From positions 631,013,240 to 631,077,239 of the forward strand of contig NC_081415.1 in NCBI RefSeq assembly GCF_030272615.1: a stretch of 64,000 bases of DNA, written 5' to 3'. Shown in pieces: positions 34,201 through 45,428 of the stretch. The notes under the pieces are model-generated. The model worked only from the letters and a program-made list of their open reading frames with translations. It was not told the DNA's origin and ran no database searches. Both the position numbers and the translations under genes were made by a program. The DNA is from Cryptomeria japonica. Lineage: Eukaryota > Streptophyta > Pinopsida > Cupressales > Cupressaceae. Position 1 is the stretch's first letter. Each line of letters starts with the position of its first letter.

Positions 34201-37013
34201 ATAGAGATAGGACTCTCGACCAAAAGGACTGACGACAGACGAGCAACAATCAAGCATGCCTCATTTATACAGGTGCACAGAGATTGAGTAAAGCAGTTCT
34301 GCTAAGAACTGGAGAAAATAGCACTATCACTTTTATAGATAGTAGGAACCCCTCTTTCAGTGGGGGTTGGTTAGGTGAAAAGAAGGAAACGCAATTCCAA
34401 ACAGTTTCACCTACCAAGTGCCACCAATCCACCATGTAGACCTCTGTGAGGAATGCACTTTTACTGCCATTAATAGATGACAATCTTCCTCCACCTGAAT
34501 GTCACTTCTAGAGTTCAAACATTAAGAATTCGTTGGCATTGAACATGAAAATTTACCACATCAATAATCAAAGCACTGAGATTTGGGGTATTGCCCAGTG
34601 AATCTACCCTACCTCCCCTGCAATCAAAGGCTATGGAATAGCATGAGTTGTTATTTTGATGCTTATTTTTCCCTTCAAATGTCTTGTTACTGGCCCTCTT
34701 AATGTTAGAGGGATAGTTTTATCATGTTCCAAATACATTATAGGCCCAGACTGGATCAGACTTGTTCAGTCCGTCCCAAAAATTGCTTTGGACTGGATCT
34801 GGACCAGACCTGGCAGATCTATGAGTGTGTGCAATATAAATTAGATCAAAGAATTAGACTTATGTCAAGGAATAAGAATAGAAAAGGAAAACGTTCTGTC
34901 TTGTGACCTTTTGTAGTTTATTAACTCAAGGCTTACATACTAAAAGTTTAAAAGCCAACCAAATGACAGTATGACTTTGAATTAAACCTTGCTCGATATA
35001 AATTGGCATTCAGTCATTGCATCAGTACCATCTATTAGGAGGACTTTGGATTAAACCTTGCTCTACATAGACTCACATTCAGTCATTGCATCAGTATCCT
35101 CTATTAGAAATTCTATCAGGTCAATTTGCATTATGCATTCTTAGGATGTGGTCCCATAGAGGGATCTCTTAAAATAGTTTCATGGAGGAGGAGGTCAAAT
35201 AAAATAAAAAATGCTATGGGATTAATTATAATCTTTTTCTGGTAAATAGGATCCATTACTTTTTAGTTTGTAATTTTATGTAGGTGCATTTGGGGTGGGG
35301 CTAAAAATTTTCCCTGCCAGCTTAAGAAATTTTTCTCCCTCTTATAAATCATCTGGAGTTTTTAAATTCCTGGAAATTGATTTTTTAATTATTTTATATT
35401 TATATACACTGTTGAATTGAATATGCAAAATAATAAAATTCATGAAACCACCAGTTTCTTATTTTTTGGAGCTTAAATTTTTAAACTGAAACTGCACTAC
35501 AAAATTTCTTGGAATCACCCACTTAAAAATACTTGAACAACACCCACTGAATTGTTTTTTGGAAGCCCCCCATTGAACTGCAGCCTTACCCATTTTTATG
35601 TTTCACCCTGGTATTGCAAAAACTTATTTCCAGTATAAAGTATGACTGATATTTTATAAAGACTGTATAATTCTGATGGAAATAATAATTTATTTGAAAT
35701 ATTTTTCCGAACAAGCAGTATTGGATTTCATTTATCTTACCTAGTTCATTAAAGATCTAACCAAATTGTGTTAGTAAGAGGATAAGATGCTGAGATTTTT
35801 GTTGCATTTAGGGACTGTGAAATTGTGAGATTCATAGGCAGGGAAAGTGTGCTTATCACGATCTGAATTAGGACTTGCGCCTGACAATGTCCCTTACAAT
35901 TACAGATTCCCAATGACTGGGACAAACTTGTTGTGTCTGTTATTTCTGTGGAAACTGGAAAGGCTATTGCCAGAACAAACAAAGCAATCGTACGTGGTGG
36001 AAATTGCAAATGGTTAGAAGATGTTTCTGAATCTGTACGGTTTCTACAAGATGACAACTCAAGAGAGCTTGAAGAAAAACTTTACAAATTTGTCGTTTCC
36101 ATGGTAGGTTACTAGACTATACTTTGAGCTTGTGCTTTTACACATTATCTTACCTTTGATTGAGTTTCTGGAACATATGTTACTTAACTTGTACAGGTAT
36201 AGATTTATAAGATCGAAAATTCATGATTGCATAACCCTCCATATCTTTTGTAACCTTGTATTATCCAGGGATCAGCACGGTTAGGCATTCTTGGGGAAGC
36301 TACTGTAAATTTGGCTGATTATTTGAATTCAAAGGAGTTAATCTGGATTAAACTGCCCCTGAAAAAATGTAATCACGGCACAATCTTGCATGTAAGTTAT
36401 TAATTGTTAAATTTATACAAAATTACTAGGCATTCAGATCATACAAAATTAACTGAAAATCAGCCACTGTGAATCCTGTAACGTAAAGTAGCTGATCTTT
36501 ACGATAAATTTTAAACGAGTGAGATGGCATATAACCATAGATTATGAAACTTAGTACTTCAAATTTAAGGATGCCAGAGGTTGCATGTTTTGATTTACCT
36601 CATAGATTCAATGACAGAAAATGTACCCAAACCTGTTGATGCTGATTTCACACAAAGAAAATGACTCAGAAAAAAGAAAATAAACACTATTATTTATACA
36701 GATGAATTGACGTCTTATATTTTTTACAGGTCAAAATACAATGCGTTACTCCAAGATCTGGCTTCAGGTGTGAATTTTGTAGTTATAAGGGTTCTTTTAA
36801 ATATCAAAAGTATTCTGCTGGATATTTAAAAATTATATATATGCATTCAATGGCAGAGAATCAGAAATCAGCAGCACAACTGTTAAGGAACAGGCTGAGC
36901 AGATTTCGGTCTTTGATGGGGAAGATGATCGATCTGAAGGCTCTGTCCGGAGTCAAAGATCATTTAATGGAACATCGAAAAGCACTTTACAGCAAAGGGA
37001 ATCAAAATATCAG
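31249..37013 (+). CDS. NT-C2 (EEIG1/EHBP1 N-terminal) domain protein, first five exons
   Basis: The exons are 31249-31335, 35906-36103, 36269-36391, 36730-36767 and 36857-37013, giving about 201 residues with no stop or frameshift. Every intron is GT-AG (4570, 165, 338 and 89 bp). The product reads FRFLQFHATK, then WDKLVVSVISVETGKAIA, a GSARLGILGEATVNLADYL block, LPLKKCNHGTILH and VKIQCVTPRSGFR. This is the plant NT-C2 fold, a C2-like module thought to bind membranes or actin-linked partners. A Ser/Glu-rich linker follows (exon 5). Plant relatives continue into a long coiled coil. Exon 5 ends on a good donor (CAG-GTGAGA), so more exons are expected, but none is visible to 64000. The start is chosen because it gives the short basic N-terminus typical of the family. 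A short overlapping upstream ATG lies at 31238. Exact gene name unknown. Confidence 0.85.
31505..32912. repeat. 1.4 kb tandem duplication in intron 1, copy 1
   Basis: The unit starts ACCTTGGAGACTTTAG (31507) and ends in GAGATTGAGTAAAGTAGTTT (near 32909). It matches copy 2 throughout by eye at an offset of 1408 bases, with substitutions and small indels. No coding content is recognised. Confidence 0.9.
32913..34300. repeat. 1.4 kb tandem duplication in intron 1, copy 2
   Basis: The unit starts ACCTTGGAGACTTTAG (32915) and ends GAGATTGAGTAAAGCAGTTC. It carries its own short internal duplication (AAAGCGCATCCAT at about 33764 and 33785) that copy 1 lacks, so that change came after the large duplication. 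Confidence 0.9.
34973..35108. repeat. 69-bp tandem duplication in intron 1
   Basis: Two units begin GACTTTG(A/G)ATTAAACCTTGCTC at 34973 and 35042 and share CATTCAGTCATTGCATCAGTA and CTCTATTAG-like ends. This is a second, smaller and independent tandem duplication in the same intron. Confidence 0.85.
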
Positions 37014-39095
37014 GTGAGATGCCAGGAACTTCCACATGTACAGAACAATAAATTGTGCCATGAAAAGGATTATTATTATTAGTCTATAAAGGCTTTGCAT
37101 AATAACTGTCTAAAACTGAGACCTGAAATTAAAGATTGAAAAGAATTCCGACCGGGCAACAAAAAGCAATAATAAATAGTGACCTTATATGATTGCCAGT
37201 TTTCTAAACCCTCGAATGTTACAGGTCCAGCATGTTTACAAATGGTAGTCAAAAGCAAGGTTCTTTTCACATTTTTAAGGAGTGCGTGAAATTCAACCTA
37301 CAAGAAAAATTTTGGAGTTTGAAATTTCTTAGCTCTTACTTTTGTCAAATACCCTTCTCTTATAATTATCTGTATATTATTATTATTTTATTTCCTTTAT
37401 CAAAATTTTATTTTATGCCATATCCTTTCTCATGATCAAGGATCAGAAATCCCACTAGGGCTGTCATTAGCAAAGTTGCCAACAATTGCACAAACCTATA
37501 CTCAAAAGAAGGTTATGCATAACTTTTCTTAATTTATTTGCCCTTGACATCCATCATTCATTGCCATAGATGTTTGTCTAAAGAATGGTATACATATAGA
37601 ACACAATGTCATCATTCTAGTTAGATACCCAACAAATAAATGTATTAATCCTCCAATTGTTCACACAAATAACAGACTTTTTGATTCTGTCCTTTCGTCA
37701 AGATTGTTTAACTTCTTGTCCAGAACACATTTAATCACATTTGCATAAGGAACGATAAATTATAGATGTAATCATATATGTTGACTGCCCATTCATAGTA
37801 GAGGTTATACATTAAAAATAATATAGCAACATCGATATCCTAAAAAGAAAAATACGACATTTCACAGAACAGGAGGGAACTTGATGAGATAGCTTTGGTA
37901 TCACTGTTACGAGATCACTCTTCCCACCCAAGAAACTACAACACAACAAAGCAGCCATTATAGATAATATGGTAGCATGCAAAAACATCCTTAAATGCAG
38001 ACCTAGAGATATGCTATCCATTGATTGGGAAGTAAGCTAATAAGCACCTTGGCAGTGGCAGATTAACAGTAATAGCAAAAACCTTATAAAGGAGCCCTCT
38101 ATCCTAAGTGCAACACCATTTAAATTTCTTATCGTGCCATAGTCAATGGTGACTTAACAAGTTTTTTAAATCCATGATACGATGGGCACAAGGGTTGTCC
38201 TCGGTGCCTCTGAGCACCTCTCTTACATATAAGTTCGTTCTTCCACTTCTGGCTAGAATTTCCTCTTCATTCAAACCGCTATATATGATTTGGCATAGTG
38301 TCCATGCCCAACCTATTGATATAGAATTTTAGAAAATGTTATGTGCAATCCGGTGAAATATAAACTTGCAACTGTTATTTTTGGAGGAGGCAAGTAATGG
38401 ATATTATAGGATATCTCAGAAAAGATCAGGAAAAATATTTTATTTGAAGCATGCTAAATTGGGCATCTTGTTGCCCTGGTAAGCTTAATAATGTTCGTGT
38501 TTTTTGTGAAATTGGTTGTGTTGGTTGATCACATATACATGCACTCTAGAATGTAAAGTTATCCTGTATATTCAAGTTTATATGGTACCAGAGCCAGTTG
38601 GTTGGTTTTTGTGTGCTTGTTGTTTGAGAGCATTTGCCTGAATTGAGTCCTAAGTGGAGGGAAGGACATGACAGGACACTGCAAATTAGTTGCCAGAGCA
38701 TGGTGCATGCAAGATGACTGCGAGAAAGCACAGGTAGTGAAATATAGTACCTGTGGACAGCAATCATCTTCAAGGAGAGAGACTGTTTTATAGCGCAATG
38801 ATATTGTATGCATGTGTGGAGCACTCAGATCACCAGCCTCAGGCATACAAGGCACCAAGAAGAATAATTAAATGAAAAGTAGAACAGTGTGAATGTGAGA
38901 GAGGCAGCTGTGAATGACCTGCATGAGTGCATAGACGGATTGGTCCATGCCATTCTGATGTTTCCACAGGCTCGAGGTATGAGATCTTAGGTGCGTAGAG
39001 TGAAGTTCTCAAATAATCTGTTATTTTTATTAAAAAATAATCTTTCTTTTTTTTCAATTTTTAGTAATTCAAAATTTTACTTGTTTTTCAGTCTT
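37014..39095. other. possible intron 5 or downstream sequence; one copia-like primer site
   Basis: No further exon of the NT-C2 gene could be placed here. ATGGTACCAGAGCCAGTTGG at about 38583 resembles the initiator-tRNA primer site of copia elements, suggesting an LTR boundary just before it. I found no partner LTR and no retroelement coding after it. A candidate acceptor at 37224 leads straight into an in-phase stop. Confidence 0.3.
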
Positions 39096-39145
39096 TAGGA
39101 TGCACCAATGCATAAGTTATGTAACTTATACAGTGGTGCATTCTA
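39096..39145. repeat. 24-bp hairpin with 2-nt loop
   Basis: The arms 39096-39119 and 39122-39145 are complementary at 21 of 24 positions (left arm begins TAGGATGCACCA, right arm ends TGGTGCATTCTA). It could be a small hairpin transcript or a collapsed terminal-inverted-repeat element. No target duplication was recognised. Confidence 0.7.
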
Positions 39146-39502
39146 GGGGCTGGATAACCTTTTCCCATTTTCAGCAATCTAAAATATTTATTGGAGATGG
39201 TCGACCATCCTTAGGGTGAAACACTCAATTTTTTTATTTTTTATTTTTAATTCAAAATCAATAAATAATGACAGTTATATTCTTTTTCGTGGGACCCCAC
39301 AACACACTTAGCCCTAAATGACCAAAAAGGAAGCCTACCTCTTTCATTCTAATTCATTTTTAGATGCTTCAAAAAAAATGTCATCAAGTTGGCTAGAAAA
39401 AAAATATTTGGAACAAGATTTGAAGGTGTAGCTAGAGAAATCAACATCAAAGAAGATTTGAAGGAAGATTTTTTTTCAATTTGTACTTGCATTATCTTTT
39501 TT

Positions 39503-39810
39503 TTTTATTGAGGTCTAGACTTGCAAGCACGACAGCCCAGCAAGGGCTTAAAGCTTGTGAGCCACCAGCCCAGCAAGGGCCTTCACGAAGTAGTTTTTGC
39601 CACCTAATATAGGGGCACAAGCCTATAGGCTAAAACCCTTTTGGCTAAGAGACAAGGATTGAGGGGCATCCACTCCGCCAAATTTGCCCAAGGCACAATC
39701 TCGACCTCATCCCTTATGATGTCAGAGTCTTTGCACTCAAGAAGACTTGATCCCTAGTGGGCTCATTTGGAACCATTCAACTTCACTAGTAAACCAAGGG
39801 CCCATTGACT
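39503..39810 (-). mobile_element. SINE with 12-bp target-site duplication
   Basis: On the minus strand a 308-bp unit begins GAGTCAATGGGCCCTTGG and ends in CAATAAAAAAAAAA. It is flanked by the direct repeat CATTATCTTTTT (39490-39501 and 39811-39822). Near its head are a weak RNA polymerase III A-box-like TTTACTAGTGAAG and a B-box-like GGGATCAAGTC, as in tRNA-derived SINEs. A second, shorter copy lies at 44401-44641. A poly-A tail plus long target duplication indicates LINE-machinery integration. Confidence 0.75.
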
Positions 39811-40025
39811 CATTATCTTTTTACAAAACAACATGGGCAACAATAGTGAGAGTGACGAATATGTAATGGAAGAAAGAAATCTGATAATTTCATCCTTACT
39901 TAGGGGTTCATTAAGGTGTGGGAATGTTGTGGATGAAGGAGAATAGTCACCAAATCCATTTGAATGTTATTCCAGCGTCTTAAAACTTATACAAAAGGAC
40001 CTTTTAATTTTTAAAAAACTCATAT

Positions 40026-41110
40026 TCAATGTGTGAAATTTATAAATAGACACAAAAAATTGGGGGGTAATAGAGTGAAGTTGTGCCATATTTACGAAAC
40101 AATTTCTAGAGAAAGCTACACTAGGGTATATTTTCATCTCTTGTGCTTGACAAGACATGAGGTTAAGGTGTCTCTAGATATAAAGGAGAATGAGAAGGTA
40201 AAGATTAATAGATTGTATATGGAAGTAGAAGCAAGGTCTCAGGGTGTGTTAATGCTAACATAATTTGCATAATTAGTTATACCTATACTATCCATGGTTG
40301 CTAGTGGTAGTGGTGATATTTCCACAAAAGGAAAGAGAGAGACTAGTTTTAGTGAGAAGAAGGAGAGTTACAAGTATGTTCAACATGTAAACACATAAGA
40401 TGGCAGGTTCTTCCATTCCCAAATTTCTTTATGCCCATGCAATCCCCTTTAATGTGGTGCATTCTTCTTTTTTTTTTTTTCAAAACTATAGCTTTTGTTA
40501 GTCCCTCGTTCACCCTCTAGAGAACATAATCTACATGCTATCCACCTTGACAAAGAATATTCTAAGGAAAAATTGGTGATGGAGAACATGACGCAAACTT
40601 GGATTCAAATGGAGAACTCTATTATCACGGATGAGTGAACCAATATTAGACATCAACCATTTATCAACATCATAGTCACATGTGCAATTAGCTCTTATTG
40701 TTTTAGAGCTAATAATTGATGGAAACGATGTGAACTTTCAATTTTACATTTTGAGAGAGGCCATAAAGAATGTTGGGGATTCAAATATTGTACAAGTGGT
40801 CTTTAGTTTGGCACTTGTGCAAATTAACTAGCATGATGGTGGAGAGACATTTTTAAAAATTGTTTGTAATATTTCTTACTCCATCTCACCTATTGTAGAT
40901 AGCCTTGGAGAGATTTATGAGACATTTGACTGCATGTTTGGACATATGAAGCAAACAATTTGTAACAAGGCCTAATTTGTAATTCTATGACTTGCATGTC
41001 AAGCCCATTGTGAAGCAATAGTGGAATATTGTGAACACCATGCTTCATAAGGCAACATTTTCTCTAAATCTTACTAAAGAATAGAATGTTTTCTTTTTTG
41101 TGATGACAAA
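40026..41110 (+). pseudogene. hAT-superfamily transposase relic
   Basis: The first frame (40033-40263) gives GGNRVKLCHIY...ESYTRVYFHLL, matching the BED-like zinc-finger region of plant hAT transposases, where GGN..W.C..C and SYTRVKAHLL are typical. Further on, other frames give TDE-TNIRHQPFINIIVTCA and KNVGDSNIVQVV (about 40600-40800), the DUF659 core (TDGW.N....NI...; I.EVG..NVVQVV). Near 40890-40970 comes SPIVDSLGEIYETFDCM, the segment preceding the C-terminal dimerisation domain. The Trp codon of TDGW reads TGA. Multiple frameshifts, stops and an internal deletion make it dead. Terminal inverted repeats were not found. Confidence 0.65.
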
Positions 41111-42789
41111 GAGATAAAAGAAGGGTTAATGAAGGCACTTCAAAAGATGTATTTAAGTGAGGAGTCGATATAAATAAACCATTCCTAATGGAACCCTCCA
41201 TATTTAGCAATATATCATGCAAATCATTTACATTGACGTTTGAAACATCAAAACGAATTGCTTGAATTTGGACCCTACATATAGGGTAATTTCATCAACT
41301 CTAATATTTATAGGCAAAGAGCTCTAGTATGGATGATGAAATCTTTTCTCCATTGATCTCCATCTTGCTTCTCTTTGCTACTCTTTGTCATATTTGTGTC
41401 TAATTTATTTATCAATTTTTGGTTTGTTTTTAGTTTAGGTGTGTTCATTGATTATTATCTTCTATTGTTTGGTTTTGTTTTCTTTTTTTTGTTGGTCTAT
41501 TGGTCAAGATTTATCATTTTTCCCTAGCTAATTTTACTTTCAGTATGTCTGCTTAGTACTGAGTTGGAATGAAACAATAGTAGTATGAAAAAAAGGGGAG
41601 GTAAGATTTGACTGATTAGTAGTCCTTTCTAAGTATGGTAAAAAAATATATAGAGATCAAAGACACTAAGTCCTTTAAGAAAGTTCTCATAAATGATGAA
41701 AGGGTTGAGATTGGTGAAGGCGTTTGTTTTAAGAGTGCAAACAGACATACAAAGATCGTTCAAGGGCTAGAAGTAGTAGTTCTTGAGCAAGGTGAGTCCA
41801 AATGTTGAAATACAGACGATGTTAAAGAATGAAGAGTAGAGACTCATGAATGTTGCTAATTTTTGTATGTCTTGCTCCTCAAATGCTACCATCTAAGAAA
41901 ATTTTAATGACTAGATTGGATTTGTGTAAAGAAAAAAAACTTTGTAATTTTCCCTTTCTTACATGAAGCAAAAAGATATTTTTGTAATATGTAGAGAAGA
42001 ATGATCTTAAAAAAATCCTAGAATGTATTAGTAAAACCAAAGAAATGAGTTTGAGATAAATTGGCGAACTCATGAAGAGAGCACTACAATATACAAATTC
42101 AAAATTTTCTTGTTACAACCAACTCATCAAAGAGCTACAACCACCTTACACAAACTTTATTAATAAGCTACAACAACTAACCCATTACTTGTGTAAACAT
42201 ATATTGTATTATACCTTTAATGATAAATTGGAAGGATATGAAGGTTTACTCATTAAATTTGAATATGACTCCTAAAACGTGTAGAAACAAGTAGAAATAT
42301 CTACACAAACAACCTTAATGATAGTAAGAATTTATGAAGATGTATAAAAATAATAAAATGAATGTGTTTTGCAACAAAATGATCAATTGATTTCCTATCC
42401 TTTGAGGTAGTACATCTCATTTTGCAAATTCATCATTGTGCTTACTTTCAAAATACCATTGAGGTCTACAAAACACAAGGGGCAAATGCATGAAGAAAAC
42501 ATATCAACTAGAGAAAATTTTTTTGGGGCTGAACCTCTAACAAACACCTTCAATTTTTTAATATAGATTTAAATAAGTGTTGAAGGACCACCTTTTGGCT
42601 AGCACATTGATAGACCTTATCAATTAGAAAGTACATATATCAATGGCATATAATACTAGCTTCTATTTGGCCTTCTTATGTTTATGACTAAACTGAGTTT
42701 CCTACATTGTAGCATGAAAAATAAGATCAATAATTTTCTATAATCCTTTATACACATCGCTTGGCTTAGTGTCTAGATATATTATTTTA
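41111..42789. other. no recognisable gene
   Basis: AT-rich sequence with a few short frames (41879-42073, 42072-42275) that carry no domain I recognise. I see no clear repeat or regulatory element. Confidence 0.4.
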
Positions 42790-43660
42790 TCCTTTTTCAC
42801 ATAAAAAAACAAAGTACTTTGTCCCTTGAAATTAAACTAAAACTAATATAGTAAGTTTTGTTCAAACTAGGAACATACCTAGTATTTTGTACTAAAATTT
42901 TAATATTGAGTTCAATTTTTACATCATTTATTCCTCTTTTTATCACCAAGAAAAATAAAACCCCTTTGACTATCATCAACATTTAACCTAAACTACTATC
43001 CTTTTAGCATGTGAAGTGTCTAGATTAAAGAACCAACGATTCTGTTAACACTATTTAAAAAAAACTCATTAGTGTAAACTCTGAATCATGGTTTTTCTCA
43101 ATAGTAACCACCACATTCACTTCATCTTGTGGCTTGTAGAATATTGGATCATATTTTCTTTTTTGGCAACCTTTCTTAATGTGCCGAATCATTGCACCTT
43201 TTTCTATGGTGTGAAGTAAAGGATAACTATAATTTGTACCATGAAACTAAGTGACAAGGACATTTTCTAAATTCCTAGAAGGAGCTTCACTTATTTATCC
43301 CTATGAACACTACTCTTGAAATAGATGTGAAGGCCTTTTCAAAGGTCAAAGTGGCTTTTCATCAATAGGTTGAAAAATTCCACAAATTGTCAAAGGAGAA
43401 ACACAAAATTGTGATGATCAAAGCAACCATATCTTCCTCCTCTACTAGTTTGTTAATCATAACAAGTTAATCCCTAACATCATTGAGTTTGAATAGATGC
43501 TCTAACAAAGAGCCATTCTAATGCAATTTAATAGAAAAATGATATATTTTTTAAATACAAAATTTGACATTTGTTAGAAGTTTGATAATTGTCTTTCAAA
43601 ATCTTCACAATGTACTAATAAACATGGATTTATGGACGTTGGGGATAAAATCATCAAACA
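42790..43660 (-). pseudogene. degenerate copia gag/protease relic
   Basis: Minus-strand fragments in shifting frames resemble copia gag: a INKLVEEEDMVAL segment, then ATLTFEKAFTSI (about 43480-43300), as in the UBN2-type ..DED...LL.SLP......LTLE pattern. The fragment at 42982-42797 ends with NTRYVPSLNKTYYISFSLISRDKVLCFF, like the LxDVLYVPxLxKNLLSVxxL segment behind a copia protease. No LTR, integrase or RT was found. The call rests on pattern likeness and is tentative. Confidence 0.4.
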
Positions 43661-44400
43661 TAAAAAAAAAAATTGAGTTGTAATAGGGCTTCTATGGAAT
43701 ATTTTTCAAACTCATTTGAATTGTCAATTAATCTAGTTTGTGTCTAAATTGTGCTCTACAACACATTTGATACTCAACAATAGTGACTATTTCATGACTT
43801 CGTATATTGAAATTTTGACCATTCAACTTATGGTTATTTAATAAAACAAAATTCTAAATATTGGTCATTGCACATCAGAGATATATCAACACACAAAATT
43901 CAAAGCCTAACAATCTCTTTTAATTTAACTTAAAAGTAAAGTTTTATTAAAACCCCAATACTTAGATTTTGCAAAAACCTACAAAGTTTAAACTACATTT
44001 CAATTTTTCTTTGAAAACCCTAAAATTAAGAATTCCTCAATAGTATAATTTTTTTGTGGATTATGGATGTTCTCCATGTAATAGAATTGTTTGGATTGTG
44101 CTTGCAATGCATGGTAAAAAAAAATTGTATGTTTCACATATGCTTAGGTAATGCCTATAAAGAAAGGGTTGGTTTTTTAAATTGGATGGAAAATCAGTTA
44201 TCTAACATTTTATTGTTGTTTGTGGGTGATTTTAACATATTAGAAAGCAAAGAAGATAAGTTAGGGGATTGTAGATTTGATTGGAAAGGTAATGAACTTT
44301 TCAAGTAGTTTAAATTAGCAAAAAAAGAATAATGTTATTTATCCTCTGTTATGTTGTACGACTAGGAGTAAATAGGTTTAGTTTAATTAGAGCAATTTTT

Positions 44401-44641
44401 TTTTTGATGGAGGTTTGTCCAGAATTTCATTTTTGCTATCTGATACAAGAGTATGAGAACCTCTTTGGCTAAGAGCCAAGGACTAAGGCGTGTCCATTCT
44501 GCCGAATTTGCCTTAGGCACGATCCCAACCTCATCCCTTATTCATGTTGGAGTCTTACACTCAGCAAGACTTGATCCCTAGCGGGCTCATTAAAAAACTT
44601 TCAATTTCACCAATAGACCAAGGGCCCATTGAAACTTGGAA
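44401..44641 (-). mobile_element. SINE, second and shorter copy, inside the LINE
   Basis: It shares the head (CAATGGGCCCTTGG), the GGGATCAAGTC box and the AAGGGATGAGGTTG.GATCGTGCC block with 39503-39810, but lacks part of the 3' half. It ends in a run of A on the minus strand. A CAATTTTT repeat flanks it (44393-44400 and 44642-44649). It interrupts the LINE endonuclease-linker region. Confidence 0.7.
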
Positions 44642-45367
44642 CAATTTTTGAAAAGGAACAAAATGAATTTTATCTAGACTTATAGATTCCACCTTGACAT
44701 AAGTTTTTTATAGGTCTCTCTAATTGTTAACAATAATATGGTGCAAGTCCTTCCATATTCTCTAACCATTACCCTATTGAAATGGAATTTCATGTGTCTT
44801 CCATTAGGTTTTCCTCTCAAACATTTAAAAGGATTATTTAAAATTAATGATTCTCACCTACAAGACCAATCTTGTAAAGTGGTTTTAATCAATATCTGGA
44901 ACTTGACTTTTGTGGTGAATTAGTTAGATTCTGAATTTGAGAGTTAGGAGAAGTTTGTTGTTGTTGCTTGAAAGTTTCTAAGGATGTATGGGAAATATAA
45001 AGCTAGTTTTATAGCTAAGAAAAACAAAGCTCTTTAGGAGAATTTCATCAACATTGAGGAGAAACTTTAAAACTCCATTTTTTATGAAAACCTATATTGC
45101 TAGTAATGTGTATCAAACACCAATTAAGATGTGAATTGTCGTGTAAAGGGAAATGTGCTAAGCTCAAATCCAAACTTAATTGTTTTAAACTAGGGGATAA
45201 ATTTACAAGCTATTATTTCAAGTTCATTAAGTTCAAACACATAAGAGAGAAGGTTGTTGCCATCAATGTTGATATTGTGTCATTTAATGTTTTAAATCAA
45301 ATAAAAAGTGTTTTTTATGAATTTGATTAACTCAATTTTACCTTTAAGGATGAAGGTATAGAGAGGG

Positions 45368-45428
45368 AAATGCTAGAGAAGCCATTACAAAAATTATGCC
45401 TTATAAACTAAACAATCTTATTTCAAAT
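45368..45428 (+). repeat. start of a ~205-bp tandem duplication, split by the copia element
   Basis: GGAAATGCTAGAGAAGCC (45374) to TTTCAAAT continues after the copia element at 49668-49811. The whole unit is then repeated at 49815-50020. The CAAAT at its end is the target site of the copia insertion. Confidence 0.8.
45424..45428. repeat. target-site duplication CAAAT (left)
   Basis: It equals 49663-49667 on the other side of the non-autonomous copia element. The undisturbed site survives in the second tandem copy at about 49880. Confidence 0.95.

Larger units (their letters stand above)
44054..45428 (+). pseudogene. LINE ORF2 5' part: endonuclease and linker
   Basis: Frame 44054-44308 contains CLGNAYKERVGFLNWMENQL followed by LLFVGDFNILESKEDKLG and FDWKGNEL. 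This is the endonuclease/exonuclease/phosphatase fold of plant L1-type LINEs (GDFN...S..DK.G is typical). After a SINE insertion, frame 45097-45330 gives KLNCFKLGDKFTSYYFKFIKFKHIREKV, the ..W...GD.NT.FFH...K.R... linker before RT. The RT follows beyond a copia insertion, at 50095. Stops and frameshifts are frequent. Confidence 0.75.

Noticed and set aside
37224-37260. Possible exon 6 of the NT-C2 gene after TTACAG
   Set aside because: In the phase left by exon 5 the sequence meets a TAG after seven codons, and no family motif follows.
38571-38600. Complete copia element starting near a TGGTACCAGAGCC primer site
   Set aside because: No matching LTR pair, polypurine tract or coding follows, so only the isolated site is mentioned.
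42072-42275. 67-codon + strand frame
   Set aside because: It has no recognisable motif, no splice or start support and AT-rich random composition.
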